Shown: piece after piece, positions 18,250-28,900 of the stretch
Position numbering within the stretch: the first letter of the stretch is position 1
Layout of the letters: each line of letters begins with the position of its first letter
Source: JACMLD01 sp038207265
GTDB taxonomy: Bacteria; Bacteroidota; Bacteroidia; Chitinophagales; Chitinophagaceae
Direction: 5' to 3'
Length of the DNA stretch: 64,000 nucleotides
Assembly (NCBI GenBank): GCA_038207265.1
Contig: JBBQZZ010000003.1
Location: 1 to 64,000, forward strand
Translations under genes and position numbers: made by a program
Notes under the pieces: generated by a model
What the model was told of the DNA's origin: nothing
The model's database searches: none
The model's input: the letters and a program-made list of their open reading frames with translations, nothing else

Positions 18250-20319
18250 CTAATAATTTATAAGTTTTTGTACATATTCATCCAGTCGCGCATGTGCCAT
18301 AAAATTTTTCTCCAATTCTATATTGAACGGAATGGGTGTATCCAATGAAGCGCAACGCATCACGGGTGCATCCAGCCGTTCAAAACAATTTTCACTTATC
18401 CATGCTGCTATTTCGCCGCCTATGCCACCAGTTAATGTGTCTTCATGCAATAATAAAACCTTTCCGGTTTTTTGAACGGTTGTTTTAATTGCCTCATAAT
18501 CCAATGGTAACAAAGTTCTCAAATCAATTATCTCGATACTTATACCCGGATTCTTTTTTAGATAATCTGTTGCCCAATGCACCCCTGCACCATACGTAAT
18601 AATGGAAATATCTGTTCCCCGTTGCACGATCCGCGCTTTTCCGATCTCCGTTTCATAATATTCTTCCGGCACTATACCGCTGATGCTCCTGTACAAAGCC
18701 TTGTGTTCGAAATATAAAACCGGGTTGGGATCGTTAATAGCTGCAATCAATAACCCTTTTGCATCTGCTGGCGTTGCGGGATAAACAACTTTCAATCCTG
18801 GGGTATGTACAAACCAGGCTTCATTGCTCTGGCTATGAAATGGCCCTGCACCTACGCCTCCGCCTGTAGGCATCCTGATAACCACATCTGCGTTTTGGCC
18901 CCAACGGTAGTAAATCTTTGCCAGGTTATTGATGATCTGGTTAAACCCCACGGTGACAAAATCAGCAAACTGCATTTCCATCATGCTCTTATATCCTTCC
19001 AGGCCCAGGCCCAGCGCAGTTCCTATTATGGCACTTTCACACAATGGCGTATTGCGTACTCTTTGCTTTCCAAAATCCTGCACAAACCCTTCCGTAATTT
19101 TAAATGCTCCACCATATTCAGCAATATCCTGTCCCATCAACACCAGGTTGCTGTGCTGTTGCATAGATTGGTATAACCCCTGCCTGATTGCATCTATCAT
19201 TCGAAGCTCCTTGCCCGCTATGTTTATAGTATCAGTCTTTTCTGATTCATTGTATAAATTACCTGCCGTCTTTCCCCTGAAGACTTTCCTTTGTGTTTCA
19301 GTTTTTGTCCCGCTTGTGGCGGAATCAGTTTTTACGGTCAAAGGTGCATACACATCACCCAATTCTTCTTCAGTATTTGCAATAACCGGTTTTGCTTCAT
19401 ACCCGGTTTGTAGCTGTTCTTCTATATAATGTCGGGTTTCTTCGCGGATAGCATGTACCGAAGATTCATTCAGTAATTGTTGCTGTAACAGGTACTGTTC
19501 ATAATGGGCAACGGGATCTTTTGCACCCCATGTCTCAAATAATGCTGCGGGAACATATTTGGTACCGCTGGCTTCTTCATGTCCGCGCATACGGAAGGTC
19601 ATACACTCAATCAAATAAGGCTTTTGATTGGCGATGCAATAATCCCTCACCCCTTTTACAGTATCATAGACAGTTAGTATATTATTTCCATCAATGCGCA
19701 CACCTTCCATTCCATAACCCTTTGCGCGATCCACCAGGCTTTCGCAACGGTATTGTTCGTTCACAGGTGTACTTAATCCATAACCATTGTTTTCAATAAT
19801 AAATATGACAGGCAGATCCCATACAGCGGCTGTATTCAACGCTTCATGAAAATCGCCCTCGCTGGTACCACCATCACCTGTAAACGCTAATGACACTTTT
19901 TTTTCACCGCGGAGTTTATAGGCCAATGCTACGCCATCGGCAATAGCAAGTTGCGGACCAAGATGAGAAATCATTCCACAGATATGATGTTCCCGCGAAC
20001 CAAAATGAAAGCTTCTTTCCCTTGCCTTACTATATCCTTCTTTACTGCCCTGCCACTGCATAAACAATTTGCTTAATGGCATATTGCGACCGGTAAATAC
20101 AGCCAGGTTACGGTGCAAAGGCATAATCCATTCATCTTGTTGCAATGCCAGCGTTGCGCCGGCAGAAATGGCTTCCTGTCCAATACCGCTGAACCATTTG
20201 GAAATTTTTCCCTGCCGGAGTAATACCAGCATTTTTTCTTCAATCATCCTCGGCAACAACATGCTTTTGTATAGTTGAATCAGTTGCTCTGCCGGTATAT
20301 CTTTTTTGTGAAATTGCAT
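18250..20319 (-). CDS. Fused E1 alpha/beta 2-oxoacid (branched-chain type) dehydrogenase
   Basis: 689 residues. The alpha half (1 to about 320) has the thiamine pyrophosphate motif G148-D-G...N177-N178 (TGDGGTSEGDF...IIENN) and the phospho-loop-like RMRGHEEASG. A linker of about 40 residues leads to the beta half (from about 370): MIDAIRQGLYQSM, LMGQDIAEYGGAFK, MQFADF, RMPTGGGVGAGPFHSQSNE and LLLHEDTLTGGIGGE. It would decarboxylate branched-chain 2-oxoacids, or possibly pyruvate, and pass the acyl group to a lipoyl E2 not in the window. Fused E1 is common in Bacteroidota. The holin-like gene ends 2 bp upstream. Confidence 0.94.
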   Translation of the reverse strand: MQFHKKDIPAEQLIQLYKSMLLPRMIEEKMLVLLRQGKISKWFSGIGQEAISAGATLALQQDEWIMPLHRNLAVFTGRNMPLSKLFMQWQGSKEGYSKARERSFHFGSREHHICGMISHLGPQLAIADGVALAYKLRGEKKVSLAFTGDGGTSEGDFHEALNTAAVWDLPVIFIIENNGYGLSTPVNEQYRCESLVDRAKGYGMEGVRIDGNNILTVYDTVKGVRDYCIANQKPYLIECMTFRMRGHEEASGTKYVPAALFETWGAKDPVAHYEQYLLQQQLLNESSVHAIREETRHYIEEQLQTGYEAKPVIANTEEELGDVYAPLTVKTDSATSGTKTETQRKVFRGKTAGNLYNESEKTDTINIAGKELRMIDAIRQGLYQSMQQHSNLVLMGQDIAEYGGAFKITEGFVQDFGKQRVRNTPLCESAIIGTALGLGLEGYKSMMEMQFADFVTVGFNQIINNLAKIYYRWGQNADVVIRMPTGGGVGAGPFHSQSNEAWFVHTPGLKVVYPATPADAKGLLIAAINDPNPVLYFEHKALYRSISGIVPEEYYETEIGKARIVQRGTDISIITYGAGVHWATDYLKKNPGISIEIIDLRTLLPLDYEAIKTTVQKTGKVLLLHEDTLTGGIGGEIAAWISENCFERLDAPVMRCASLDTPIPFNIELEKNFMAHARLDEYVQKLINY

Positions 20320-20321
20320 AA

Positions 20322-20681
20322 TCAGTTTTTCTTCTTGTAATCCGGTTCAATAATACTTTCCAGCAGGTAAGTAAAAATGGATAAGAGCAGGCTAAACAAC
20401 AATGCCCACCAGATAGAGCTCACATGAAAACCGGTTACCAGTTTGCCGGCAATTAAAATTATAATCGCATTGATGATAAAAAGAAAAAGCCCGAATGTTA
20501 TAATGGTAATGGGCAGAGTAAGAATAACAAGAATGGGTTTTACAAAATAGTTCAACACCGATATCACCAGTGCTACCCACAATGCTGTCCGGAACCGATC
20601 TACGATAACGCCTGGCAAAAAATAAGATGCCAACACCACCGCCGCAGCGATTATCAACGTTTTTACAATAAAATCTTTCAT
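20322..20681 (-). CDS. Small holin-like membrane protein (phage holin superfamily IV type)
   Basis: 119 residues with three to four hydrophobic helices: FIVKTLIIAAAVVLASYFLPG, ALWVALVISVLNYFVKPIL, VILTLPITIITFGLFLFIIN and a final WALLFSLLLSIFTYLLES. The NYFVKPIL...LPITIITFGLFLFIINA pattern is that of proteins annotated as phage holin family, which are ordinary chromosomal membrane proteins in Bacteroidota; no phage genes are near. It lies 18 bp after the M16 gene and 2 bp before the E1 gene on the same strand. Function unknown. Confidence 0.85.
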   Translation of the reverse strand: MKDFIVKTLIIAAAVVLASYFLPGVIVDRFRTALWVALVISVLNYFVKPILVILTLPITIITFGLFLFIINAIIILIAGKLVTGFHVSSIWWALLFSLLLSIFTYLLESIIEPDYKKKN

Positions 20682-20699
20682 GCCTGCAGATTAGACACT

Positions 20700-21992
20700 T
20701 TAAATTACGACTAATTCATAAAAATCTTCCGGCACAAAATACTTATTAGCCAGTTCATTCAGGGTTACTGCCGAAACAGACTTAATGGTATCAACAGAAT
20801 CATAAAAAAAAGATTCGGGCAGTTGATTAAGTATAATGTTTTTCCATTTGGCAATGATATGAAAGGGGCCGTCCAAATCGCCCAGTATAGAACCAATCAT
20901 ATAATTTTTTACCAGTAACAATTCTTCGTCGCCCACCAATTCCCTGCGCAGTTTATCCATTTCCTTGTATACTTCTGTTATCGTTGCTTCACAAACATCT
21001 CTTCCGGCTTCTGTACTGATCATCCAGGCGCTTTCATGTACATGGTTCTGCAAATAGCTATGTATACCATAAGTATACCCTTTGTCTTCGCGGATATTGC
21101 TCATTAACCTTGAACCAAAAAAGCCACCAAACAAATTGTTCAGCACCATTGCGCTGGTAAAATCCGGATGTTGGCGGTTAGGAAATGTTCTTGCCATTCG
21201 AATAGCTCCCTGAACGCCATCTTTATCATTGGTTACACGGTATTTTTTTTTCAAAGCCGGATATACAAGGTGACTTTTATCAACTCTCTTATTGTTAATA
21301 TTCAATAGTCCGAAATGCCTGTTCAGCTGGTTGATGATATCTGCCGGTAATTTGCCGGCAATAAAAATGATGCACTTACCCTGCTGGTAATATTGTTGAT
21401 AATAATCCTGTAATTGTTGTCTTGTCAATGCATCATAGGCAGCCGCACTACTATATTTGCCATAGGGATGTTCAATACCATAAACATATTCATCAATCAG
21501 CCGGCCTGCGACAAAATCACATTTCTTGAGGTTAACCGATAATCTTTGTTTATTATTTTGTTTGTATAATTGCAACTCATCTTCCGGAAAAATGGCATCT
21601 GCGACCAGTTCAGCAACCACCGGAATCAATTCTTTTGCATGTTTGTTTAAACAATGCATAGAGATGGCGGCCGTTTCATTATAACATCCCCGGTTCAAAT
21701 AAGCACCGTAGTATTCAAAATGTTCATTTATTTCAAAAGCTGTTTTGCTGGCAGTTCCATTTTTCAAAAGGTAATTGGTAGTTGCCGCCACCATATTTTG
21801 TTCTTCATACCAGTTGCCTGCAAAAAATACCCACTCCGCCTGTAATACTTCTTCGGCACCTGCTTCAATTGCATATACTTCAATGCCATTGTCCAATAGA
21901 TATTTATTGCAGGGCTTCAACTTCAGATCAAATTCTATTGCATCTTTAATAACCGGGGCCTTTCGCCTGTTCAACGCTGTATTAATTTTCAC
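20700..21992 (-). CDS. M16-family peptidase-like protein, probably catalytically inactive
   Basis: 430 residues with the overall M16 (pitrilysin/processing peptidase) two-domain fold: YLLDNGIEVYAI at the N-terminus, NLFGGFFGSRLMSNIREDKG in the C-terminal domain. The zinc motif HxxEH is missing: the matching segment reads TTNYLLKNGT. Such proteins pair with an active subunit. Here the active M16 gene is directly upstream and its last codons overlap this start by 11 bp, so the two should be made together and form a heterodimer by analogy with mitochondrial processing peptidase and bacterial M16 pairs. Confidence 0.9.
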   Translation of the reverse strand: MKINTALNRRKAPVIKDAIEFDLKLKPCNKYLLDNGIEVYAIEAGAEEVLQAEWVFFAGNWYEEQNMVAATTNYLLKNGTASKTAFEINEHFEYYGAYLNRGCYNETAAISMHCLNKHAKELIPVVAELVADAIFPEDELQLYKQNNKQRLSVNLKKCDFVAGRLIDEYVYGIEHPYGKYSSAAAYDALTRQQLQDYYQQYYQQGKCIIFIAGKLPADIINQLNRHFGLLNINNKRVDKSHLVYPALKKKYRVTNDKDGVQGAIRMARTFPNRQHPDFTSAMVLNNLFGGFFGSRLMSNIREDKGYTYGIHSYLQNHVHESAWMISTEAGRDVCEATITEVYKEMDKLRRELVGDEELLLVKNYMIGSILGDLDGPFHIIAKWKNIILNQLPESFFYDSVDTIKSVSAVTLNELANKYFVPEDFYELVVI

Positions 21993-23220
21993 TATGGTAG
22001 TATAAAGTGTTACTGTTGTTTACATCAAAGAATTTCCTGGCATAATCGCGGATGCTTTCCACTTTTATGGACTGGTATTTATCCAACTCTTCATTCATGA
22101 GGTTTGCATTGCCGAGCAATTCATAGGTAGCCAGACTATTGGCGCGGTTCATAACACTCATGTCTTCGAAAGCCAATGCTGCTTCTGTTTTATTTTTTAC
22201 TTTCTGTAATTCTTTTTCTTCTACCAGCGTTGTTTTAATTTTTTCCAGTTCCGTTTCTACTGCTTTATCGGCGTCATCCATTTTAACACCCTTTACCAGT
22301 TTTCCTTCAATCACAATGAGTCCTGCGTCGGTTGTGCCAAACTGGTAGCATTCTATTCCACTAAACAATTGCTGTTCTTTTACCAACGACTGGTATAATC
22401 TTGATGACCCGCCACCACTTAATATTTCAGTGATCAATTCAGCTGCATAATATCCATCTTCCAGTCTTGCATCCATGTGCCAGCATTTATACAATGCATC
22501 CAGCGGTACAGGGGCGTTAATGGAAATTTTCCTGGGTGAGGTTTGTTTGGGTTCAACGGGCAATTTGCGATCATATTTTTTACCCGCCGGAATACCGGCA
22601 AACCATTTTTGCGTAAGTTGTTTTACCTGTTCCAGGTTTACATTACCTGCCACCACAAGGATTGCATTGCAGGGGGTATAATGTTTGAGGAAAAATTCCT
22701 TCACATCTTCTATAGTGGCATTTTCTATGTGACTGAGTTCTTTGCCAATGGTCTGCCACCTGTAAGGATGGATGGTATAAGCCAGTTCGCGCAACTTAAA
22801 CCATACTTCTCCGTAAGGTTTATTGACATAATGCTCTTTGAATTCTTCCATTACCACTTTGCGTTGTACCTCCAGGCTTTTTTTACTGAAAGCCAGGCTC
22901 AGCATGCGATCACTTTCCAGCCAGAAAGCCGTTTCAATATTTTCTGCAGGTAACTGGCAATAATAATTTGTAAGATCATTGGTGGTATAAGCATTGTTTT
23001 CTCCACCGGCAACCTGTAACGGTTCATCATAACTTGGAATGTTGATGCTGCCACCAAACATGAGGTGTTCAAACAAATGTGCGAAACCGGTTTTAGCCGG
23101 GTTTTCATCCCGGGCTCCTACATCGTACATAACATTTACAATGGCCATCGGTGTTGAATTGTCAGGATGTACCAGCACCCTCAATCCATTATCAAGCGTA
23201 AATTTTTCAAATTGAATCAT
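21982..23220 (-). CDS. M16-family zinc peptidase (active subunit)
   Basis: 412 residues. The inverted zinc motif H48-L-F-E51-H52 (GFAHLFEHLMFGGS) is intact, and a distal Glu lies in the VVMEEFKEHYVNKPYGE region. The C-terminal half has SGGGSSRLYQSLVKEQQLF, the M16 C-domain signature. No signal peptide is seen, so it may be cytoplasmic, or it may be exported by an unrecognised route. It overlaps by 11 bp the gene of the inactive partner downstream. The pair probably degrades short peptides. Confidence 0.93.
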   Translation of the reverse strand: MIQFEKFTLDNGLRVLVHPDNSTPMAIVNVMYDVGARDENPAKTGFAHLFEHLMFGGSINIPSYDEPLQVAGGENNAYTTNDLTNYYCQLPAENIETAFWLESDRMLSLAFSKKSLEVQRKVVMEEFKEHYVNKPYGEVWFKLRELAYTIHPYRWQTIGKELSHIENATIEDVKEFFLKHYTPCNAILVVAGNVNLEQVKQLTQKWFAGIPAGKKYDRKLPVEPKQTSPRKISINAPVPLDALYKCWHMDARLEDGYYAAELITEILSGGGSSRLYQSLVKEQQLFSGIECYQFGTTDAGLIVIEGKLVKGVKMDDADKAVETELEKIKTTLVEEKELQKVKNKTEAALAFEDMSVMNRANSLATYELLGNANLMNEELDKYQSIKVESIRDYARKFFDVNNSNTLYYHSEN

Positions 23221-23268
23221 ATTCTTGCTAAATGAACCGGCAAGTTACTAAGTGTACAATAAATGAAA

Positions 23269-24471
23269 TCAGAAAATACTTTTAATCCTGAGGTTGAGCA
23301 GGAAGGGCTGCCCTTTTCTTGAGACCAGGATTCTTACTCTTTCGCCTGCATTTTGCAGGGCGCTTTTATAAACCTGTATGTTTTTGCTGAAATTATTATC
23401 AATTGCCATTATAATATCATCGGGTTTGAATCCAGCGGATTCTGCCGGTGAATCTTTCATGACATCTGTTACCACAATATCATTATTGATCACATAAAAA
23501 TTGAGACCGGTATAAGAATAATCAAACAAATCATGATAATGAGAGTTGGGCATTATATAAACATCCCTTTTTTCATAATTCAAAATTACATTGAACCGCC
23601 GCAGCAAATCATTGCCAATAAGTCCGCCCAGGTAAGGATAGGAAGTCACGTTAAACTCATCATCAAAAACATAAGCGGGTACTCTTTTAAATTTGTACGG
23701 CCCCAACCGGAAGTATTTTACAGTGGTGAGCATCATTTGCTTTTTACCACCCAATCCTTCCACCTGTGTGGTTACCTTTTTTCTTTTGGGACTGAACAAT
23801 GTACTATCCTGAACAAAATCATTTGACAACAATAAACAAAGACCCGCGCCTGTATCAAAATAAAAACGCGCCACCCGATCATCCTGGTCACTAATGCGTG
23901 CTGACTGTATCAATAAATTTACCAGTAAAGGTCTTAACAGGTAACCGCCTTTGGGATATTTCATCAATCCCTTTGAATACACCGTTATTTTCAAACTATC
24001 ATAATCTATCTTAACAATGTAACGGTTAAAAAAACTATACCCAACAATGCCGTCTATGCGTTCACCATATACGCTCGCGAGTATGTCGTAGTCGTTGATG
24101 TGAAAATTAAGGCTGTCTACAGTTAGCCCCGGTAATTGCAATGTATTGTTGTAACAGAAATTTACTTTTCTTATGCCCGCAATACCTCTTATTGTTTTTT
24201 CTGAAGGTTTAACCGGTAGTTTTAATGCATCAACAGTTTGCGAATCGAGCGATATACCGCCGCTTCCTGTATCCAGTATAAAATTGAGTGAATCCTTTAT
24301 ATCATTAATTCTTGCTTTGATCACTATAACTCCACCACTAAATTGCCTGAATGGAAAAGAAGTTAATTTCGTTGAAGGTTCCAACACAAATTCTTCCTGC
24401 GCCTGCAAAGACAGGTCTGTAAAACAAATACTCATTAGTATAAGTACCAACAGGCAATCGAAGCGTCTCAC
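23269..24471 (-). CDS. Retropepsin-like aspartyl protease with C-terminal PDZ domain
   Basis: 400 residues with signal peptide (MRRFDCLLVLILMSICF...LQAQ). Two clan AA half-sites are present: FILDTGSGGISLD near residue 65 and FYFDTGAGLCLLL near residue 205, each with the DTG/A triad. The C-terminal 75 residues form a PDZ domain (VVTDVMKDSPAESAGFKPDDIIMAIDN). The protein should be periplasmic and monomeric with an internal pseudo-twofold, as in other Bacteroidota aspartyl protease-PDZ proteins. Substrates are unknown. It lies 48 bp upstream of the M16 pair on the same strand, so the three may act together in proteolysis. Confidence 0.88.
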   Translation of the reverse strand: MRRFDCLLVLILMSICFTDLSLQAQEEFVLEPSTKLTSFPFRQFSGGVIVIKARINDIKDSLNFILDTGSGGISLDSQTVDALKLPVKPSEKTIRGIAGIRKVNFCYNNTLQLPGLTVDSLNFHINDYDILASVYGERIDGIVGYSFFNRYIVKIDYDSLKITVYSKGLMKYPKGGYLLRPLLVNLLIQSARISDQDDRVARFYFDTGAGLCLLLSNDFVQDSTLFSPKRKKVTTQVEGLGGKKQMMLTTVKYFRLGPYKFKRVPAYVFDDEFNVTSYPYLGGLIGNDLLRRFNVILNYEKRDVYIMPNSHYHDLFDYSYTGLNFYVINNDIVVTDVMKDSPAESAGFKPDDIIMAIDNNFSKNIQVYKSALQNAGERVRILVSRKGQPFLLNLRIKSIF

Positions 24472-24615
24472 GCTTTATAGTTTGGTGAAGAAAATTAAAT
24501 CAGGAAACTTTTAAACAGACAAAGGGTCGGGTTTAAAAGCTGCTCTCAATTTACAACATCGCGCATAATTAGAACGGCTTTTTATACAATTTTCGGAAGT
24601 GCAACTTTCCTGTCT

Positions 24616-24623
24616 TACTTTTG
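24616..24623 (+). promoter_or_regulatory. Bacteroidota -7 promoter element for mqnC
   Basis: TACTTTTG fits the TAnnTTTG consensus of primary sigma promoters in this phylum and lies 25 bp before the ATG at 24648. No clear -33 TTG is seen at the usual distance. Confidence 0.55.
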
Positions 24624-24647
24624 TTGATTGTATAATCATTGATTTGT

Positions 24648-25772
24648 ATGCAACTACCCAACTTATATAAAAAGGCACTCGCCCTTGAATTTTTAACTGT
24701 GGAAGAGGGCGTTTTTTTATTTGAAAACGCACCCCTGGCAGAATTAATGGATATAGCCAATGAGCTCAGGAAAAAGCAGGTGCCGCATGAAAAAGTGACC
24801 TGGATTATTGATCGCAATGTAAACACCACCAACGTTTGTATTGCCAATTGTAAGTTTTGTAATTTCTATCGCATACCTGGTCATGCAGATGCCTATATAA
24901 CAGATATTGAAACATACAAACGTAAAATTGATGAGACTTTTCGTTTTGGGGGTGAGCAATTGTTATTACAAGGTGGGCATCATCCTGATTTGGGACTTGC
25001 TTATTATGTTGACACATTCAGGCAATTGAAAAAATTATATCCTGCATTAAAATTGCATGCGCTGGGACCGCCCGAAGTTGCACATATCACCAAGCTTGAA
25101 AAATCAACCCATAAAGAAGTGTTATCTGCATTGAAAGCAGCAGGACTTGATTCATTACCCGGTCCCGGTGCTGAAATATTAGTTGACAGGGTGCGTCGGT
25201 TGATCAGCAAAGGTAAATGTGGTACCGATGAATGGCTGGCTATTATGGAACAGGCGCATCAACTTGATCTTACCACATCAGCCACTATGATGTTTGGTCA
25301 TGTAGAAACCATTCACGAAAGATTTGAGCACCTGGTTAAAATCCGCGGTGTACAGGCAAAGAAACCCGCCCAGGCAAAAGGTTTTATTGCATTTATTCCC
25401 TGGACATTCCAGGATGTTGACACTTTGCTGGCACGCATCCGTGGTGTACAGAACCTGGTTACACCAGAAGAATACATCCGTATGATTGCTATGAGCCGTA
25501 TTATGTTGCCCAATATAAAAAACATACAGGCATCCTGGTTAACAGTTGGCAAACAGGTTGCCCAAATCTGTCTTCATGCCGGAGCCAATGATTTTGGATC
25601 TATTATGATTGAAGAAAATGTTGTTAGTGCAGCAGGTGCCCCTCACCGGTTCACTTATAAAGGAATTCAGGAAGCCATAAAAGAAGCCGGGTTTGAGCCT
25701 CAATTGCGCAACCAGCAATACGAATTCCGAAAAATACCGGAAGCCATTGAAGAACAGGTTATCAACTATTAA
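24648..25772 (+). CDS. mqnC: Cyclic dehypoxanthine futalosine synthase (radical SAM)
   Basis: 374 residues from the ATG at 24648. A TTG three codons upstream is less likely because it sits closer to the promoter. The radical SAM cluster motif is C64-IAN-C68-KF-C71, followed by NFYRIPGHADAY. Other matches are GEQLLLQGGHHPDLGL, ALGPPEVAH, LPGPGAEIL, TTSATMMFGHVET and FIPWTFQ. MqnC closes the ring of dehypoxanthine futalosine in the alternative futalosine pathway to menaquinone. No other mqn gene is in the window. A strong terminator follows. Confidence 0.95.
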   Translation: MQLPNLYKKALALEFLTVEEGVFLFENAPLAELMDIANELRKKQVPHEKVTWIIDRNVNTTNVCIANCKFCNFYRIPGHADAYITDIETYKRKIDETFRFGGEQLLLQGGHHPDLGLAYYVDTFRQLKKLYPALKLHALGPPEVAHITKLEKSTHKEVLSALKAAGLDSLPGPGAEILVDRVRRLISKGKCGTDEWLAIMEQAHQLDLTTSATMMFGHVETIHERFEHLVKIRGVQAKKPAQAKGFIAFIPWTFQDVDTLLARIRGVQNLVTPEEYIRMIAMSRIMLPNIKNIQASWLTVGKQVAQICLHAGANDFGSIMIEENVVSAAGAPHRFTYKGIQEAIKEAGFEPQLRNQQYEFRKIPEAIEEQVINY

Positions 25773-25795
25773 TCCCTAAAAAAAATTTATAATAA

Positions 25796-25828
25796 AACCT
25801 CTCCAAAACAATATTGGAGGGGTTTTTA
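25796..25828 (+). terminator. Rho-independent terminator after mqnC
   Basis: A 10-bp stem (AACCTCTCCA paired with TGGAGGGGTT, one G-U) with a 9-nt loop, ending in a T run at 25824-25828. It lies 24 bp past the mqnC stop. Confidence 0.85.
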
Positions 25829-25965
25829 CCTTTTATAGTCATTGGAAATGAACAACAAGTTATTTGTAATGCAGGAAACCACTTAGATAAGCGTAAAAAA
25901 CGGCTAATTATTCAATATCAAAAAGGTTTTGCAGTTATTATAAATACCATTTCTATTGATAACCT

Positions 25966-28900
25966 ATGACCACCGCTCATTTCAGGAAACTAATGCGCAT
26001 TACAGTTGTAATTGTTGCGTTGGTTTTACTTTTTAATTTTTTTGCTTACTACCTGCAGTTAATCGGGTCGAAGGAAAACAACAGCCTGTTTGAAGTGGTA
26101 AATGTTGCCGATAAGCAGACTTCATTATGCCAACGCATTACAAAAGAATCTGTGCTGTTGCTAAATGGAAATTTAAAAGAATCAGAATCTTTTGAAATCC
26201 GACGCAACCTGGAAACTTCTATCCGGCAGCTGGAAAAACAAAACAAATATCTAAGCAGGGAAATCAGGTTATCCTATGCACCTGTTCCACCCAATAATAC
26301 AACAATAGATAGCCTGCTGTTACAGGAACAACCCCTGATAAAAAGTGTTGTTGCCATCACTACAGAAATTGCCAGTGCTGATACAGAATTGCTTTCAATG
26401 AACAATACTTTGTATATAAGGGAGCTGCGCAAAAATGAAAACAGTCTTATTTCGCTTACTGAAAAAGTATCTGCACAATATTTAGTTTTAATGAAGGATC
26501 TGGAACAACAATCTGCAACCATTGATACCGGTAAATTTATTTCGCTGCTGATAGCATTGGCGTGTATGGGTTTTTTGGTTATTGAACCACTGTTGCGAAG
26601 CAATAAAAATAGTCTTGCACAACTACAACTTGCCAAAATAGAATTACTTCAGGAAAAAAAATATTTGTCTTCTATTCTTAATTCACAAACCAATTTTGTA
26701 ATAAGACTTAACCAGGATTACGGTTTCACTTACAGCAATCCCGAATTTCTTAAAGTATTTGGATATAATACGGAAGAAATTATCAATACTTCTTATGAAA
26801 GCATCATTTTCCAAAAAGATATTGCAGCCTGGAAAGAAGCTGCTGCCCAATGCAGGAACCACCCCGGTGAAATACATCGACTGCTGATGCGCATACCCTT
26901 GAAAGACAGCAAAAGATTTTTATGGACAGAATGGGAACTGATTGCATTAAGAGACGATGAAGGCAACCTAACGGAAATGCAGGGAATAGGGCTGGATGTG
27001 ACAGAAAAAGTACAGAACCAGGAAAGCAAGGATGAAGCCATTCAAACTTTGTCGTTTGCAATGAGCTATGCGAAAATGGGATCCTGGAAATACAACCTTT
27101 ATACACAGGAATTTTCGATGAGTGCAGAAATGAAAACGCTACTCGGTCTTTCTGAAAATGACTCCGCCGCTATGTCGATGGAAGAATTTGCAAAAACTTT
27201 TATCGTACCAGGCGATGCGGAAATGATGTTGGAAGAACTGAAAAAAATACAGTACCAGCATGGAGATGATGACTATGAATCTGCATTTTCGTACCGCATT
27301 ATCACCATGCAAAATAACCTGCGCCATATTTTCATGAAGGGAAAGGCAATGGATGATCAATACTGGTTTGGTATTGCGCAGGATATCACCACACACAAAG
27401 AAGCCGAAACTGCCCTGCTGGATAGTGAAAAACAATACCGATTGCTGGCAGAACATTCAGAAGATATTATCAGTGTACATTCTCTTAATACCTGTATTGA
27501 ATATATTTCACCATCAGTTGAAACCGTACTGGGTTATACTGCTGAAGAAGTAACAGGAAAGTACATGGCCGATTTTGTTCATCCTGAAGATCGATATAAA
27601 TTCTATCCAATACCGGAAAACCATTTCAATGGTAATGGAGAATTGCTGGTGCTGCGTTTCAGGATGCTCCATAAAAACGGTTCACATATCTGGTTGGAGA
27701 GTATTATTAAACCGGTGCAGGAGCAGGAACAAGTGATCAGGTTGATTTGCACCTCGCGCAATATCACTGAAAGAAAAAAAGTAGAAGCATTGAAAGATCA
27801 GTTGCTGGCGGACGTAAAACAATCCGAAGAATTGTTGAAAACAATCATTGATGCCAGCCCGGATCTGATCTTCATAAAAGATACAGGACACCGACATTTG
27901 ATGGTGAATAAAGCTTACGCGGAAATTTTACAGAGAACACCCGAAGAAATCATTGGAAAAAATGAATTAGAAACAGGTTTTTCAGAAGAAGAGGTAAAAG
28001 GAAACGTGCTGAAAGGTATCCGTGGCTTCTGGGCAGATGATGATGAAGTAATGCATAATGTAATCAAAAAAGAAATCCCTGAAGAAACCGCTTTCATCAA
28101 TGGAGAGCTTCATTATTTCAGCATTGTAAAAGTTCCGTTGCTGGATGAATACAATAAAGTATGGGGTGTACTTGGATTTGCACATAATATAACAGACCTG
28201 AAAAAAGCAGAATCGCAGAAAGCACATCTCCTTGCAGATGTAAAACAGTCTGAAGAGTTATTAAGAACAGTTATTGATTCTACACCCGATTGGATATTTA
28301 TAAAAGCGCCTGACCATCGCTTTATTATGGTGAACAAAGCACATGCTGCATCATTGGGCTTTACACCAGCAGAGATGATGGGTAAGAATGATATTGATCT
28401 TGGTTTCCCGGAGGAAATCGTAAAAGGCAATCCAGCAAAAAACATTCGTGGCTTCTGGTCCGATGAAGAAGAACTGATGGAAACCGGCAATGCGAGGTAC
28501 ATTTCTGAAGAACCCAATATCATTGGTGGCAAACAACACTATTTCAGTACCACCAAAGTTCCATTGTATGATGAGAAAGGAAAAATCTGGGGCATTCTTG
28601 GTTTTGCACATGATATCACTGTTATGAAACAGGTGGAAGAAGATCTCCGCAAGAAAGACCAGTTATTACAGGCAGTAGCAGAAGCAACTCACCAGCTCAT
28701 CAGTAATAAAAATCTGGAAGCTGCGGTAGGCGAAGCCATCTATCTGCTGGGAATAAAAATGCAGGTAGACATTATTAGTGTTTATAAAAATAGTGTTGGA
28801 GAAACCTTACAGCACCAGGTAATAAGAATTGCACATTGGAACACGACGCTGACAGAAAATCAATTATCCGATCAAAACCTGTATGCTCCTTTTTCAGCTA

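Noticed and set aside
20322..20681. Phage holin as sign of a prophage
   Set aside because: No lysin, capsid, tail or integrase gene lies near, and this family is a usual chromosomal membrane protein in the phylum.
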